From Epiperipatus broadwayi (Eukaryota > Onychophora > Udeonychophora > Euonychophora > Peripatidae): 64,000 bases of DNA. Below the pieces are notes generated by a model that saw only the letters and a list, made by a program, of their open reading frames with translations, did no database searches and was not told the DNA's origin. The DNA is taken from positions 4,368,023-4,432,022 of the forward strand of contig JAQFVV010000012.1 in the NCBI GenBank assembly GCA_028023455.1. The letters are read 5' to 3'. The position numbers were made by a program, and so were the translations under genes. Shown piece after piece: positions 24,915-37,832 of this stretch (positions are counted from its first letter, which is position 1; the number at the start of each line of letters is the position of its first letter).

Positions 24915-27800
24915 AATAGCAGTGCTGAATGTCAGAGGCATTAACTTATTAGCAAAAATATACCAGCTTAACAAATGGATTAGCATCATACTACCACAAA
25001 TACTAGGACTACTAGAAACAAAGATCTACAATAGATTACAAATTAATCCAGCCACATACCTATATAATCAAGGTTTTTCCACATAGTCCGGGGACACATC
25101 ATCACCTTAAGCCAGCACAGGCATACTCATAGCCTCAAATTGCAGCTTTTCAACTTTTAAAATTATTTGCATTGATTCACACATTCCATCATCAAATTAC
25201 CACACTCAACATTACTTTTATATATGCACCCCCAGGTTCCAGCATAATAGCACATATAATTCTCATAATAAACTCCCAGCTCACAATTAGCCACAACCCA
25301 AAAATATTAATGGGGGATTTCAACTTGAGCTATGAAAAATTTCAATACAAAATGGTTACATCAATTAAACCTGCCACTCGAGTGCTCAAGGCTTTGTTGC
25401 AGCAGATTCAGTGTCATTCTACAATTGATGGCATGCCACACTCATTGATCTTTTCTACTACACACCAATGCTTCATCACCTGATCAACTTTCAAATTCAA
25501 TCCATGCCCATTTTCAGACCATGTTGCATAAACTATTACAATAAATTTCTTAGAGCTCCAGGCAACATTTATTCATCTAGAAAAAACAATCAGACTCCTA
25601 CTTCCAGAAACCACTACCAAATTCCTATTCTCAGAAGCTTACATCATGCTAAACAAAATTAAAGATATCCCACAAGATCCAATTCAAAAATATCAGTCAT
25701 TCATTAACATACATCACATGACAAGATACTCACTCTCACCTTACCGACTAATCGTACTAGCAGACAATCTTCACAAGAGAATCACCATCATCAGACCCAT
25801 GCACAACACCCGCCAATATATACAAAAACTAACAAAGCAATATCACAATACATGTAAACAATTAAAAGAAAACAATGCCCCAAAGAAAAGGAAAATATGC
25901 CTCACACAACAACCTACATGGATATATACAATGGGCACTAGGCTATCCATCAACCAGAAAAGTGCCCATAGCAATTGAGATAAGTGGCATCATCTATGCA
26001 GGTCATAACATTTTAGATCACACATACCAATATTTTAAGAAAAAAGCTCCAAACATATAAACAATACAAACCAACCACCTATCAGTTCAGAATCCCTGAA
26101 ACAAATAGTCCTTTTCAGATCCAACAATTTGATGAAAATCTTAAAAAAATTCCAAACACTTACCACCCTGGAACCAATGGCATACCAATATTTGTCCTTT
26201 CACATTTGAGCCAATTTACCATGGAGTACCTTTGCAACCTTGCTAACTTCTATCACAAAAAATATACAACACTAGAGGACTATATCCAATAGCAATAGTA
26301 CCATTTAACAAAAAAACAACAGCCATTTCAAATCTCAACAACCTTTGACCCATCTCCATGAGTCCATTGGGAATCAAATTATTGGAAAAGGTACTCAAAG
26401 ATAAAATAGAAAGATACATACTGCCCTTGATATCAAACATGCAGTATGCAAAGAATGGATCCTCCACCACACAGGCTGCACTTGTATTTAAAATGATACA
26501 AAGTGCAGTGCAGCAAAATAAAAAGTATGCACCAATTGCAATTCAACTGGATATACAGATAGCATTTGATTCTGTTGCAATAGATGTCTTAATGGATATG
26601 CTTATGAATATAGCAATTCAACCCACCCTATTATACATTATTGCAAACCTCTTACTCAACAGAGAGATACACCTTGTGCTTAGCTGCAGAATTACAACAG
26701 TGTTTGCTTCTACACAATCAATTTCACAAGGACCCCCACTCAGTGCACTGCTGTTTATCCCATATAAATGCACTCTTAAAACAGATTGAAAATGAGTTGC
26801 CAGGAATACTAATACCCCAAACAGACCAACATATTTTCTGTATTGCATATATGGATAACATGACAGTGTTTCTAACATCACGGAAAGAAATGCCAATATT
26901 AAAAAGACAGAAATGCATAAACTGCAATTCAACCTAGTCAAAATATCAGCATGGTTCAACTATACTAACAAACCCTACACACAGCTATACCAAGGAAAAC
27001 CTACTCCATTTCTTGGATTCCCATTTTACCTGGGAGTGCATGGAATGAGACAAACACTGCAAAATAAACTCAAACAGAAAGCAACAAACATAACCACATT
27101 TTTACCAAATGCCTACTTATCCCTATATTCAAAAGTGCACCTATTTAACATACTCATAACAAGAGTTGCATATTTCTCACCTATTGTCAATTTTACAAAA
27201 AAATTTACAGTGGCCATATCATCACTCTGTAACAAACTTCTATGGGGTGGGAAAACTGTAGCCATATCAATCAAACAACTCAGCCAACCAACTATATGGA
27301 ATGGTCCAGGCTACCCACAATACCTGTGTTCCATACACAGAAAACAATAAATCTATTGGCAAAGATCACTGCATGATTTCAGTAGCTACAAAGCCTCCTT
27401 GATATAATCCTTACAGATTGTCCACCCCCCACATATGGATATCTGGAGTCATTAGCACACTCAACACAAATCAAAATTAGAACTACAACACTCATATTTG
27501 ATAGCAAATACACATACTGGCAGACATACAAGTTGATCAATCCAGCCACAAACAAACAGACTTTTAGCCCAATGCTGGGAGTAAATAAATAACTCCTTAA
27601 AAGCTTCAGAAAATGGTCAATGGAACCGAAGTTCTTTGACTTCTTCATCAAGCTGAACCTGTTTGCACTACTGACTTCCTATTTCTTATGATAGTGTCAT
27701 CTTTATAGGTCAATAGATCCATTCTGCACCCTGTGCTATGCTGCTGAAAAAACACAACAACACATATTTTACAACTGTACAGCACTAAATATTACATGAA
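24904..27800 (+). pseudogene. Decayed ORF2 (APE endonuclease and reverse transcriptase) of L1/Tx1-like LINE
   Basis: Pieces in order: an endonuclease start (MKIKIAVLNVRGIN, LGLLETKI; 24904-25086); IYAPPGSS and MGDFNLSYEKF (25172-25483); reverse-transcriptase blocks at 26358-26789 (LGIKLLEKVLKDKIERYILP, AIQLDIQIAFDSVA and SQGPPLSALLF); then YMDNMTVFL, a damaged YADD-type site, near 26850. A C-terminal region follows (FLGFPFYLG, NKLLWGGKTVA; 26913-27350). A zinc knuckle C-x2-C...H-x4-C (CTLC...HIFYNC) lies at 27725-27780. Frames shift at least five times, so it is inactive. Overall order and the C-terminal knuckle favour an L1/Tx1-type element; the clade is uncertain. Confidence 0.72.
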
Positions 27801-28409
27801 ACATTATGCTAAATCTATGCAGAACAAGACAAACCATATGCAGATAACAAATTTTACACATAAAAAGGCAACCCCTACAGCAAGAGTAGCAATGTTTGGT
27901 CTATATGAATATTGGTTCACATGATATATTTTCTGTTTCAGAAATAATACCAGAAGGCATCCGGCAATATTATTCAACAAGCTGCAACAAATAAGAAACA
28001 GAGATGCAAAGATTGTGGATACAGATATCTATGTGGCCACCTGGTCACTATTAAAATCACAAGCCAATTTATAGGAGCATGCAAAGCTAGCCATTATATA
28101 AGCACAGACTATTCAAACAAAACCTAAAAGGACAATGTGAAATATGGATTTTCACACAGCTGAACAAATATATAAAACTTATGACTAGTAAACAAAAATG
28201 ATAACAGAATATTAACGAAAGATTGCAGGAGGGACACCAATGAACAACAAAATCAGAAATGAGTAACAGCAAGTTCTAAAGCATTGTAATTTAATAGGTT
28301 TACTGATGTAGACCCCCATCCAACATTTCTATACCAATGTACTCAAAAATTATCATGCCCCTGTAACCAAGGCATAAGTATGTAGATTTCGTGTAACCTT
28401 TATAGACAA
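27801..28409 (+). other. 3' end region of the L1/Tx1-like LINE
   Basis: The sequence continues in the same A-rich, C-containing composition as the LINE and then changes near 28270-28400 before the triplet array. It holds no recognisable domain. It probably represents the end of ORF2 plus the 3' UTR. Confidence 0.4.
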
Positions 28410-28488
<79 letters not shown>

Positions 28489-28575
28489 TGTAGTAGTAGT
28501 AGTAGTAGTAGTGGTAGGGGCAGTAGCAGTAGCAGTAGCAGCAGCAGCAGCAGTAATAACAACAACAACAAAATT
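28410..28575. repeat. (TAG)n microsatellite with CAG/CAA end
   Basis: About 110 bp of AGT/TAG triplets, then TAGCAG, CAGCAG and AACAAC triplets. It starts directly after the L1/Tx1-like element and may have expanded from its 3' tail. The long poly-Thr and poly-Leu frames over it are repeat artefacts. Confidence 0.9.
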
Positions 28576-30654
28576 AATATTATTATTCTTTACCAAACAT
28601 TTTTAAATTAATAAGCATAATTTGAATGAGCTGACTGGGTTTTTCTTGTCTTAGTACTGTTTAAATTTATATTGAGAAAAGATGTATTGTTGTAACTTTA
28701 AAAATTCTTGGATAGAACATCTTGAAAACAGAAATTATGGATTAATAGTATTTCATCTGTATGTTTGTTTGCTTTATATTTTAAATAAAAAAAAATTAGA
28801 CCACAAGTTTGTGATTCCAGCCCAATTGAGTCACAAAGTGTATTTTAAGTCACAGTTTGCTTGATTATTATAAAAGGAATGTTTTAAACCATTCTGACTT
28901 ATCTTTAGAATTGTTGCTGAAGAAAACTATCCTATGATCTTGTTCATCTTATGATGTCATCCTTTAGAATATAGAAATTGGCTATTATCTAATATATTAT
29001 TCCCAATATATTTAACAGAAGGCGCTTTGATTTATATATTATATATTCATTATATAGTATACAGCAGTAAATTATAGTATTTATAAAACAAATCTTACAA
29101 TTATTATTTTTATATTTGAATAATCAAAAAAAAAAACATATTTTAAGAATTATTTTTTATTTTATTAAGCTTTTCTAAGAATTTTAAAAATTTAATTTTA
29201 TTTCTCATACTTTTATAATTTTAGTAATATAATAAACTCTTATTTAATAATTTTATATCATTCTTTCGCATAATCACGTTACGCTAAATTAATTGTTTTA
29301 AAGTACAGTATTGGAAATTAAAAAAAAAACAACTGACAACTGTGACTTTGAAATGGTGAGAAACTTTAAACGATTATATTAATTTTTTTAAATGTCATCC
29401 ATCCATAAGTTTAATAGATTATAAATATTGCAATTTTTTAAACAACAAAAAAATCTGTCAAATGTATTAAATCAGTATAAAAAACGTTTTAGATTTCATT
29501 TTTAAAAAGAAATTCAAAGAAAGAGGATGAGAAAATAGAAACTGTTTTACTGTTTGATTTATTCTGTGTAATTGTCATAAATAACTTTTAGAATCAGTTA
29601 CTTTATATATTTGGATTTATGCTAAACTCTCTGCAGTAGATCTTTTATGATAACACAATATCTTTAATAGCGTATGCTTTCTGATAATTGCTATAATACA
29701 GAAATTGTCAAACATAACTGAAATATGTATAATCACTTTGTTTTTCGTGCCTGAAAATTCTTGTCCCTCATTTTGTAAAATGTATACTCTGGACTCAGAA
29801 AGTCTTTAAAATAAATATGTAGGAATATTTACGAAATAGTGAATGCTAGATTTTTACAATTATCTCCAGATTTATATCGTTAAATAATAATACAGATCCC
29901 TGAGCAACAAACCTGCTTGGATTTAAATCTTTAGTACAATTTAAGTAGCTGTTGTCCTACAATATTATTAGTTGGAGTTATGTGATAAAATCATGTAATA
30001 TCTAACTGAAAGTAGACTCTTTCATACCTCTCTGAAATTTAAAGGAAATGAGCATGGCAAAATTCTAAAGTTCCCTCCATGAATTCTTGTCCATTGCTGC
30101 TGCTATTACTATGTGATTATTTATATAGTAAATTAACATGGATAAACTTCTCACCAATACACAGTAATTATTATACTAAGTTTATTGTTTTTTTTTTGCT
30201 TTTGAATTTAAAGCTACAAACCACTATGGTATTTCTTCTCAGCTGCCTAATAGTTCTTAACTAAAATAACAATTGATTCTTCTTGAATACAGTATCAATA
30301 TATGTGTTAGTGATCTTTGTTAAATAATATTTACAATTATGATAAACAACTAAGTTATGATCCTTATTTCCATAAGACTATAAAATGACAAGATAAGGCA
30401 ATGGTTGAACAAGAATGTCATTTGATAATGATACTATTTAGATACTACAACTGCAAATTACTTTCACATGAAGGAATATTATACAAATTGGAAGAAGAAT
30501 TGTATAATATTATATGAGTCATTGTTGGATTTTGTGAAGATAGAAGAAAATGTGAAGAGACACTTTTATTTAGATTAGAATCTGGACATTTATGTTACTA
30601 CAAAGGTACAAGTGCTATTTGTTTTATTATAAAATAAAAAGTGAAAAAAAAAAC
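28576..30654. other. AT-rich DNA, no gene recognised
   Basis: No supported exon, RNA gene or mobile element. Short open frames near 28682 and 30079 carry no recognisable motif and no splice-site support. Confidence 0.5.
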
Positions 30655-33370
30655 ATTGTTTATATTGATTGTAAATCAGATAGAGTATCAAGGTATGAAG
30701 TGGAGTAATTCAGATTTATATCCAAATAAGTTCTCTTTATAATGAAAATGGAGAGGGATTTAATTTGAATATAAAAAGTATGTTTGATCAGACTAAAGAA
30801 CATTTTAAAATTGATTATAAAATATTTTAATGTTAGAATTGGTAAATAATAGAGAGATGAGGATTTTGTGGGTACGTTGGGGTATTGTGATAAAACTGAG
30901 AGGGGATACACACCTGTGGAATTTGCAGAAAAGGAAAAAGTATGAATTATGAATTTCTTTTTTGAAAAAATTCTAAATACAAAGAGCCATGGAAGCATCC
31001 AAATAAAGTTGCATAAGAAATAATTTATATTTTGACTGGGATAAAATATATATTTCAAATTTGAAGGATTCTAAATGAATTCGACCAAAAAGTGATATTC
31101 TGTTAGTATAATTTAAAATATGTGTTAATGCAAAATTAGAAAGACAAAAGTTATTTAAAAAGTTAGTATTCACAGTTGATATTCCTAACATTCAGAAACA
31201 CACTTATATATTTGAATTAAACTTGTAAACCATTTTATAATATTAAAAAACCTTGAAGATGGTTCAGGTAATAGGGAAGTCAATAAGAAGATAAGAAAAA
31301 TAATAATAAAAATAGCTAGCAATTTTCCATTAAATTTTCTAGTTACATAAGGCAATATATGAAGAAAAAATGAAATATGAGCATTTAAAAGAAATGAACA
31401 ATTAAAATAGAATTGAACCACTAAACATCACATGATCACCATTTCTTATGTGTGCTCATAACTGTTACTAAAACAGGTAAAACTGTCCATACAGCAGACC
31501 ACAAACCAGAAACTAGTCTGAGGATATTGGATGAGTATGCACTAGATAGGAATTTTATGCACAAACCTTCAGGCATCCATTGATTACTCTGGATTGCACT
31601 GAGTGGCACTACTATATGGATAACTTTGCCTGTTTTAAAGTAGAATTGGATTTGTAGAGTTTTGTAAAATTATTTAAAATAGGGTTAATGATAATATAAT
31701 AAAATATATTTGTGATTTGGTGAGGAAAAGCTATTGAAAAACAAAGTCTCAAACCAGCAAAACATTTTAGTGTTGGGAAAAGTCTCGGCAATAAAAAGAA
31801 AAGATGAAATTGTTATTAAAGTAATAACATCACAAAATGTTTAAAAGAATTCTCATAAAGAGTAAAAAACAAAGTATTCTTATAAGTACTATATCTTCTA
31901 ACTTACCAAATATTATAATAAAGAGAAAAGACATGCATTTAAATCTCCAGGAAATGATGAAATTGTTATTGATATTTTTAAAGAGACAGGTTAAGAAATG
32001 TAAAATTATATATAATCAAATCTATGCACCAAATGTCTAAGTGATAAAGATGGACCAGATGACTGAAAGAATGCAATAGTAATATAAATATTTAAAAAAG
32101 TGGTAAGTAAGATATTAGAAATTACAAACCTATTAGCCTTATATTACTTCTGCAAAAAATCTTTACACATTTACAAAAAATATTGGATTCTAATCATCCT
32201 AAAGTAAGTGGTTTTAATACAATAGATGGCATGTAAGTATTGACAGATACTGTAGAAAGAACAAGTAAATAAGAGTTGCCATTATGATTTGGATTTGTAG
32301 ATTATCAAAAGCAATTGATACAATAAGTATTTTTACAGTGGTTAAACTTTGGATCATCATGATATAGACTCAAGATATTGTTATACTGTGAAGAATATTT
32401 ATCAAAGTACACCTACAGTGATTGGATACTTGGTGATACTAAAACAATTAAAATTGAGAAGAGTTTATGATAGTGATTCTAAATCTCTAACCTTTTTACA
32501 GTAGTTTTATAAAATAAATGTTTTGTTGATTAAAATGAGATGCTAAAGAAATAATAATAATGGGAAATTGTTATGCCATGTAGACTCTTCAGTTAATGTG
32601 ATTATTGTTGTAAATAATTCTTCAGAATATCAAGAAATCATCAAAGATGTATTGGATGAAAATAGGATTAAAGTCAAAGGCTAGAAAGTCTTAAATAATG
32701 TTCAATGGAAAGAATGAAAATCATGAATTAGAAGAAGTTAACAACTATGAACACTTTGGTCAGACTATTAATATGGATGGGCAGAGATGACAATATGAAA
32801 GTAGGATTAAAGTTAAATGCTAAAAAATCTTAAATAATGTTCAATGGATTTTTCCAGAAGAAGATAATAAAGAATAATAATCATGAATTAGAAGAAGTTA
32901 ACAACTACAAACACTATGATCAGATTATTAATATGGATGGAATCATAATATATGAAATTAATCATAGAATTAAAGCTGAATGGAATGCTTATGGTAGAAA
33001 TAACTTAATAATAAAAAGAAATATATTTGTATGTTTGAAATAGATTTTAATACATATGCTTTATTAATTCTTACTTATGGATGCTAGACATGGACTCAAA
33101 TCTCTGTATTAGATTAAAAATGAAATACATGGGTGAGAGAATAAATTGATATCACTGACATTATTGAAAGAATTAAGAGGTCAAAATACAACTGGGTTAG
33201 AGACTAGTTTAAATTTTAAATTATATTCCAAAAAATTGTAAAACACTTAGATAAAGATCTATGTTAGAGAATAGATGAAAGAAGGGTTTTCTGGTGTGAT
33301 GTGGAGTAGAAAAGCTATGGATAAGTGGATCAATATTGAAAATTATGATATACTTTTTATAGCTATTATA
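30655..33370 (+). pseudogene. Decayed RTE-like LINE, + strand
   Basis: Collinear with the 54.4-57.4 kb element from within the endonuclease onward. Recognisable at DNA level: the GATGAGGATTTTGTGGGTACG block near 30856 (endonuclease), AAAGGAAAAAGTATGAATTA near 30930, the RT part at 32100-33050, and a tail near 33230-33340. The frame at 32837-33043 encodes NNHELEEVNNYKHYDQIINM and AEWNAYGRNNLIIKRN, matching the RT-connector segment (YEELEEVNSYKYLGQIINTD) of the young copy. Within it a segment of about 150 bp is tandemly duplicated (about 32665-32815 and 32800-32950). A MITE interrupts it at 31.4-31.6 kb. Inactive. Confidence 0.78.
31409..31640. mobile_element. Foldback MITE inserted in the LINE
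   Basis: Starts with CATCACATGATCACC near 31427 and has inner inverted arms: AAACAGGTAAAACTGTCCAT (about 31470) against ATATGGATAACTTTGCCTGTTTT (31615-31637). The LINE reading resumes after it, with TAGAATTG-type sequence on both sides, suggesting a target duplication. Its middle block, TTTTATGCACAAACCTTC with AGGCATCCATTGATTACTCT, also forms the arms of the hairpin at 61.75-61.96 kb. Both therefore belong to one family. Confidence 0.65.
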
Positions 33371-33650
33371 AAAATGTTACTTTATCTTTTTTTAATTAAT
33401 GTAGCAATTTACACAAATATTTGTCAAAGTTAGTGGTTCCTACCTAGGAAAAATCGTTTATTAGGGGGTCTTTTAAGTTCAAATATTAACAATAAAAAGT
33501 ACTGAAAGTTATATCATTAGCGAATTACACTGACTGGCATTTAATTTTTATGAAAAAAAAATAAGTTAATTGTTTATATTAAAAATTAATGAAAAAAGTC
33601 ATTAGAGAAATAAGAAACAATAATGAACAAATCTGAAAAAATTAAAAACA

Positions 33651-33771
33651 AAAGTTGTATATGTGTCAAGGGATGGTGGTCTAGTGGTTAGCATAGCTGC
33701 CTTCCAAGCAGCTGGTCCAGGTTCGCTTCCTGGTCAATGCATTTGACATATATAAAAAAAGTTGTATATGT
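33651..33771 (+). mobile_element. tRNA-Gly-like SINE with target-site duplication
   Basis: A 93-bp body lies between exact copies of AAAGTTGTATATGT (33651-33664 and 33758-33771). The body closely follows tRNA-Gly(TCC): A box TGGTCTAGTGGTTAGCA, anticodon arm GCTGC-CTTCCAA-GCAGC, T arm CCAGG-TTCGCTT-CCTGG, and discriminator-side TCAATGCA. The acceptor stem pairs poorly (two mismatches, two wobbles), and the body continues into TTTGACATATAT plus an A tract with target duplications. I therefore call a retroposed SINE, not a working tRNA gene. The internal RNA polymerase III promoter looks intact. Confidence 0.85.
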
Positions 33772-35210
33772 ATAAATAGTGTTAATAGTGCAATTAGTTC
33801 AAGAAGTATTGTAAGATATTAACTAACAAAAAGAATAAAAAATGTTGCTCTCTTTATTGTCAGTAAAATAAAATAATCCTAAAAAATTAACAATAACATG
33901 ATTAAATATAAGTTCAACTACATTTTCCTTTTCTACAATATTTGCTTAAAAATTGAATGTTTTTATTATTAATCTTAGGTAATTTGTATTGGGTTTATTA
34001 AATAATTATTACTAAAATTTATCAGTAACTAATTTTTTTTGTTGGAAGAGGAAGTTACTAATGAAAAAGATGCAATTCATTTGCTTTTTGTTTGGCACAG
34101 GCTTAGAAAATATATAAAACAACATTGTTTTTGAATTTTTGGTGACTCAACTATTCTTAACTGGGTAATGTATTTAAGCAATGAACCCATGTCTGAGAAA
34201 TCTAGAAATTAAATTTGTGTTTTGTCCTCTGCTGAGAAATTTTGTGAAACATTTTTTTTAGAGCTTTAAAATTCACGTATATTTTTTTTCTAATATTTTA
34301 ATTTCAAAAAAATTCAAAAAATGGTGGGAAAATCAAAAAAGCAGATCTTCAAAGTTTCTTAAGCTCCATGATGATATGTATTCTTTATGTATTTTGTGCT
34401 CTCAAACTTTGCAAGCTTATTTCAAGAAAATATTATGATGCTCTAAAAACTAGATTTTGAAAAACTTTATGATTATTTTTGTATCATAATTGTGTAATAA
34501 TTATTAGAAATCAAAAAAATATATTATTATATATTTATTTTTTACAGAAATGTTTTATTTTTAAATATAAAATAATATTTTTTGAATATTGTTATTATAG
34601 AGATTATCATTCCATAAAAACAACTGCTTAGAAATGATGTCACTCAGCACACTATTATAATATTTAGCGATATAAAAATTATGAAAAAATTTAAAATTTT
34701 AAAGCATAAATTGATAGCTTTAATAGATCTTAAAAGCAATTCATTCAGATTTTTAAAACAAAGATTTTGTTCATTTTCAAATTGAATTTGTTCTACCTGA
34801 AATTTGATGATGTGAGAGCATTTTGTTTTGATTAGAATCTAATTTTTGAAATAATTCCAAAAATCAAAGGTGATTTTTTAAAATTTATTTCATTTCTAAA
34901 TAAAAATATTTGTTGAATGAGGTCAAATTTATTATATCATGATAAGTAATGATGGTTTAATATTATAATGAAAGTTGAAAGCTTAAATCTAGTGAGAACA
35001 AAGAAATTTGTCAGAGTGCAGGAGAGTTTAATAAAATGACATAATTATTTGATATTAGCCTTAGCCTGACTGACTGATTTTGCTTTGAGTTTACAATTTG
35101 ACTCAGAATTAGATTAAATAATATTAATTATTGTAATTCTATATTTCTAATTCTGTTATTTATAAAAGCAAAAAATATTCTCATCCTTTTCTAAAAGATA
35201 AAAATGATAC
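33772..35210. other. AT-rich DNA, no gene recognised
   Basis: Nothing is supported as a gene. A TAGTGGTTCCTACC motif just upstream, at 33432, resembles one end of a hAT element, but I could not find a matching second end. Confidence 0.45.
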
Positions 35211-35216
35211 AGTTAA

Positions 35217-35928
35217 TGTCTGTCATTGATTAGCCACCAAACACCACCTGATCTTGCTGTTTCCATGCAAAAGTACAGAAATATACTGCTCATGTGGCCT
35301 ATAGAACAGTTCATATTGGCCACTAAACAGCTTTTGTGCTTCATGGTACTATTGCACACTTTACAGATTGTTACAGTATGATGTGAGAGTGTGTAGAATT
35401 CAAGTTGTCCTAAGTCTTTGCATGTGCATTCTAAGTACTTATTTTTTATATGACCTGACATAGTTTTAGATAGTATTAATTGTAAGACAAAAGACGCACT
35501 TCTGTACACATATTTTTAAGATTAACGAATTTCAAAAGTGTACATTTTGATCATTATATAGAAATCACACATAAAACGTATTTTGCATAGGGACAGCTAC
35601 AAGACTTTCAAAGCATAAGCTTGATCAGAGGGGAATTTTCAAATTGAATTGTGTTTCGTAAATTGTTTTAAAATAGTGTTGAAATTTTTTTTTTGATCAG
35701 ACGTTAATTGAAAAAAATAAATATTAGATTTTATTAGATTTTGTTTTTAAATATGTTGTGTATGTATATCCTTTGGATCATCAAAAACATTGTATCCCCC
35801 TCCCTGCTACGTGCTGACATGTAGTAGTGTAAAAAAAGTAAATTGTAAATCAACCCAGTTATATCTATTGGTTTTTGACCAGCAACAGTGACATCAGGTG
35901 GTGTTTGGTGGCTAATCAATGATAACTC
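35217..35928. mobile_element. Inverted-repeat bounded segment, about 710 bp
   Basis: Left end 35225-35252 (CATTGATTAGCCACCAAACA continuing to CACCTGAT) is the reverse complement of 35893-35920 (ATCAGGTGGTGTTTGGTGGC and onward). The ends are nearly identical over about 28 bp while the interior is AT-rich and non-coding. This fits a non-autonomous DNA transposon with terminal inverted repeats. The superfamily is unknown. Confidence 0.55.
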
Positions 35929-36907
35929 AGTTAATAATAAACTGAACTCATATAATGTTACTATATTAGTTGTTAGATCTATATAGATATTTATGAAAGA
36001 TAGTTTGAATTTAAAATATTAGTTTTTGTGTATTAGATAATAATCATTTCTAATTGTGTAAATGTAAATACAATTGATACTTTTTATTGAAAATTAGTAT
36101 GTAGAAACTAGTCTGGAGGTTTGAATGTGACATCATTGACTAGTGTTCATTAATTAATCAAGTTTATATATGATAGTACTATGTGAATTAAGTTGCTTTT
36201 CAATTTCATAATGAATTAAATCATACATATGAACACTTATTATATCAGGAGTGTTAAATATCACATTTGTTCCAAGATTGAGGATTTGTAGTTAGATATT
36301 TTTGATGGAAAATGTATTTCCTGTTATGAAAACAAAGATCCAGTAATTCATATGCTATAAGCTGAACACACAAGCCTTAATTGATTTTTACACATTGGAA
36401 GTTTTATTACATATTTGAAGGTCTAAAACATTATATTAAAGCTTGTATAATGCATAGTATTTGTGGACTAAAGTAGACTTTTACTTTTTCTACTGAGATT
36501 TCATCTCGATGCTTTATTTTCATGCTGTTATTAGTGCTTTAGCATTCCATGTAGAGGGTTTCTCTCAAAACATTATTTTTTAGAGAGTTTGTACTAAGTT
36601 ATCTACTAATTATCATATATTTGTTAATTAATGAATAGCTAATTAATATTTGTGACAAACTAGGTCATAGCTTAGGTTGTGCTAATATAGTAAGACTTGA
36701 TAGAATTACTATAAATTACGAACATGAATGCTACATTATACAAACTGACTGACAGTATGTTATGTATTTATAGGTGTTAAATATGTGATTTATTAGCTTT
36801 TAATTTTAACATTGTATAAACTGCAATATTTTACAAAATAATTTCTAATATAGTTTTTAACCCATCTTTTTAATGACATATCATAATAAATTATTTACAT
36901 AAGTAAA

Positions 36908-37832
36908 TATAGGGGATTTGAACTCAGACTTTCAAGTACCTGTCAACTATCCACACTATCTCATACCACCGATACTCATGACCACACACATGTAGAAAAA
37001 AAATCATCAATATACATATTTCATGCTAACTCATCAGTTGGTCCAGATTATCATCACACACACACATATATATATATATATATAAAATCAGTGTTCAGTT
37101 TACATTAAGATAGTAAATCTTCATACTTTAATGAACAGGCTTCAATCTACTCCAACCTCCAACTCTTCATCCATACTACTGAAATTCTGCTGAACCCAAA
37201 TCCCATGTTGATGCCAATATTATTGCCATGTCCATGTTGACCTCAAGTCACTATGATCCCTACATAGAAGAGGGATGGGCAAAATGCAGGCTTAATGTGT
37301 AAATATTTGAAATACAGGCACTCTTCACATACCTGGAGCCTAATCGTAAATGCTAATTGGCATTTCATCATCAGATTTTCATTGGTATGGATGGCTGAAG
37401 TTGGAGGTTGGAGTAGATTGAAGCCTGTCCATTAAAGTATGAAGATTTGCTATCTTAATATAAATTGAACACTGATTATATGTGTGTGCGTGTGAGTGTG
37501 TGTAGGAAGTGATAATCTGAACCAACTGATAAATGCTGAGGTAGCACGAAATACATATATTGATGATTATTTATCTTTTCTACATGTGTGTGTGGTCATG
37601 TGTAGCGGTGATATGAGATAGTGTGGATAGTTGATGGGTTCTTGAAAGTCTGAATTCGAATCCCTTATATTTACAAGTGTTATGAGATAGTGTGGAGAGT
37701 GATGGGTGGTGTGAAAGTCTGTGCTCATATAGCCTATATATTACATATATAGACACAGATATATAATAAGCCTGTGGGTTTCAGTAATTAGGCTCCAGTT
37801 ATGTGAAGAGTGCCTGTTTTTCAAATATTTAT
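36908..37832. mobile_element. Hammerhead-type inverted element, second copy
   Basis: A - strand unit (36908-37344, beginning ATAGGGGATTTGAACTCAGA) is followed head-on by a + strand unit (37350-37675), and then by a partial further unit starting GTTATGAGATAGTGTGG and ending near 37832. Sequence blocks are those of the 15.2-16.2 kb element. The + unit keeps a hammerhead-like core with CTGATAA in place of CTGATGA (about 37526) and GAAA (37548-37551), so it should not cleave. The - unit keeps only the 5' half (TCATCAGTTGG near 37038). Non-coding; inferred Penelope-pLTR or retrozyme relative. Confidence 0.62.

Noticed and set aside
28300-28596. Open frames of poly-Thr and poly-Leu
   Set aside because: They are translations of the (TAG)n microsatellite on the - strand; frame openness is an automatic result of the triplet repeat.
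33425-33450. hAT transposon left end (TAGTGGTTCCTACCTAGG)
   Set aside because: Similar to hAT termini, but no matching opposite end or 8-bp target duplication could be found by eye.
33665-33737. Functional tRNA-Gly(TCC) gene
   Set aside because: The acceptor stem has two mismatches and two wobbles, and the body is retroposed: it has an extra tail, an A tract and 14-bp target duplications. A SINE explains all of this.
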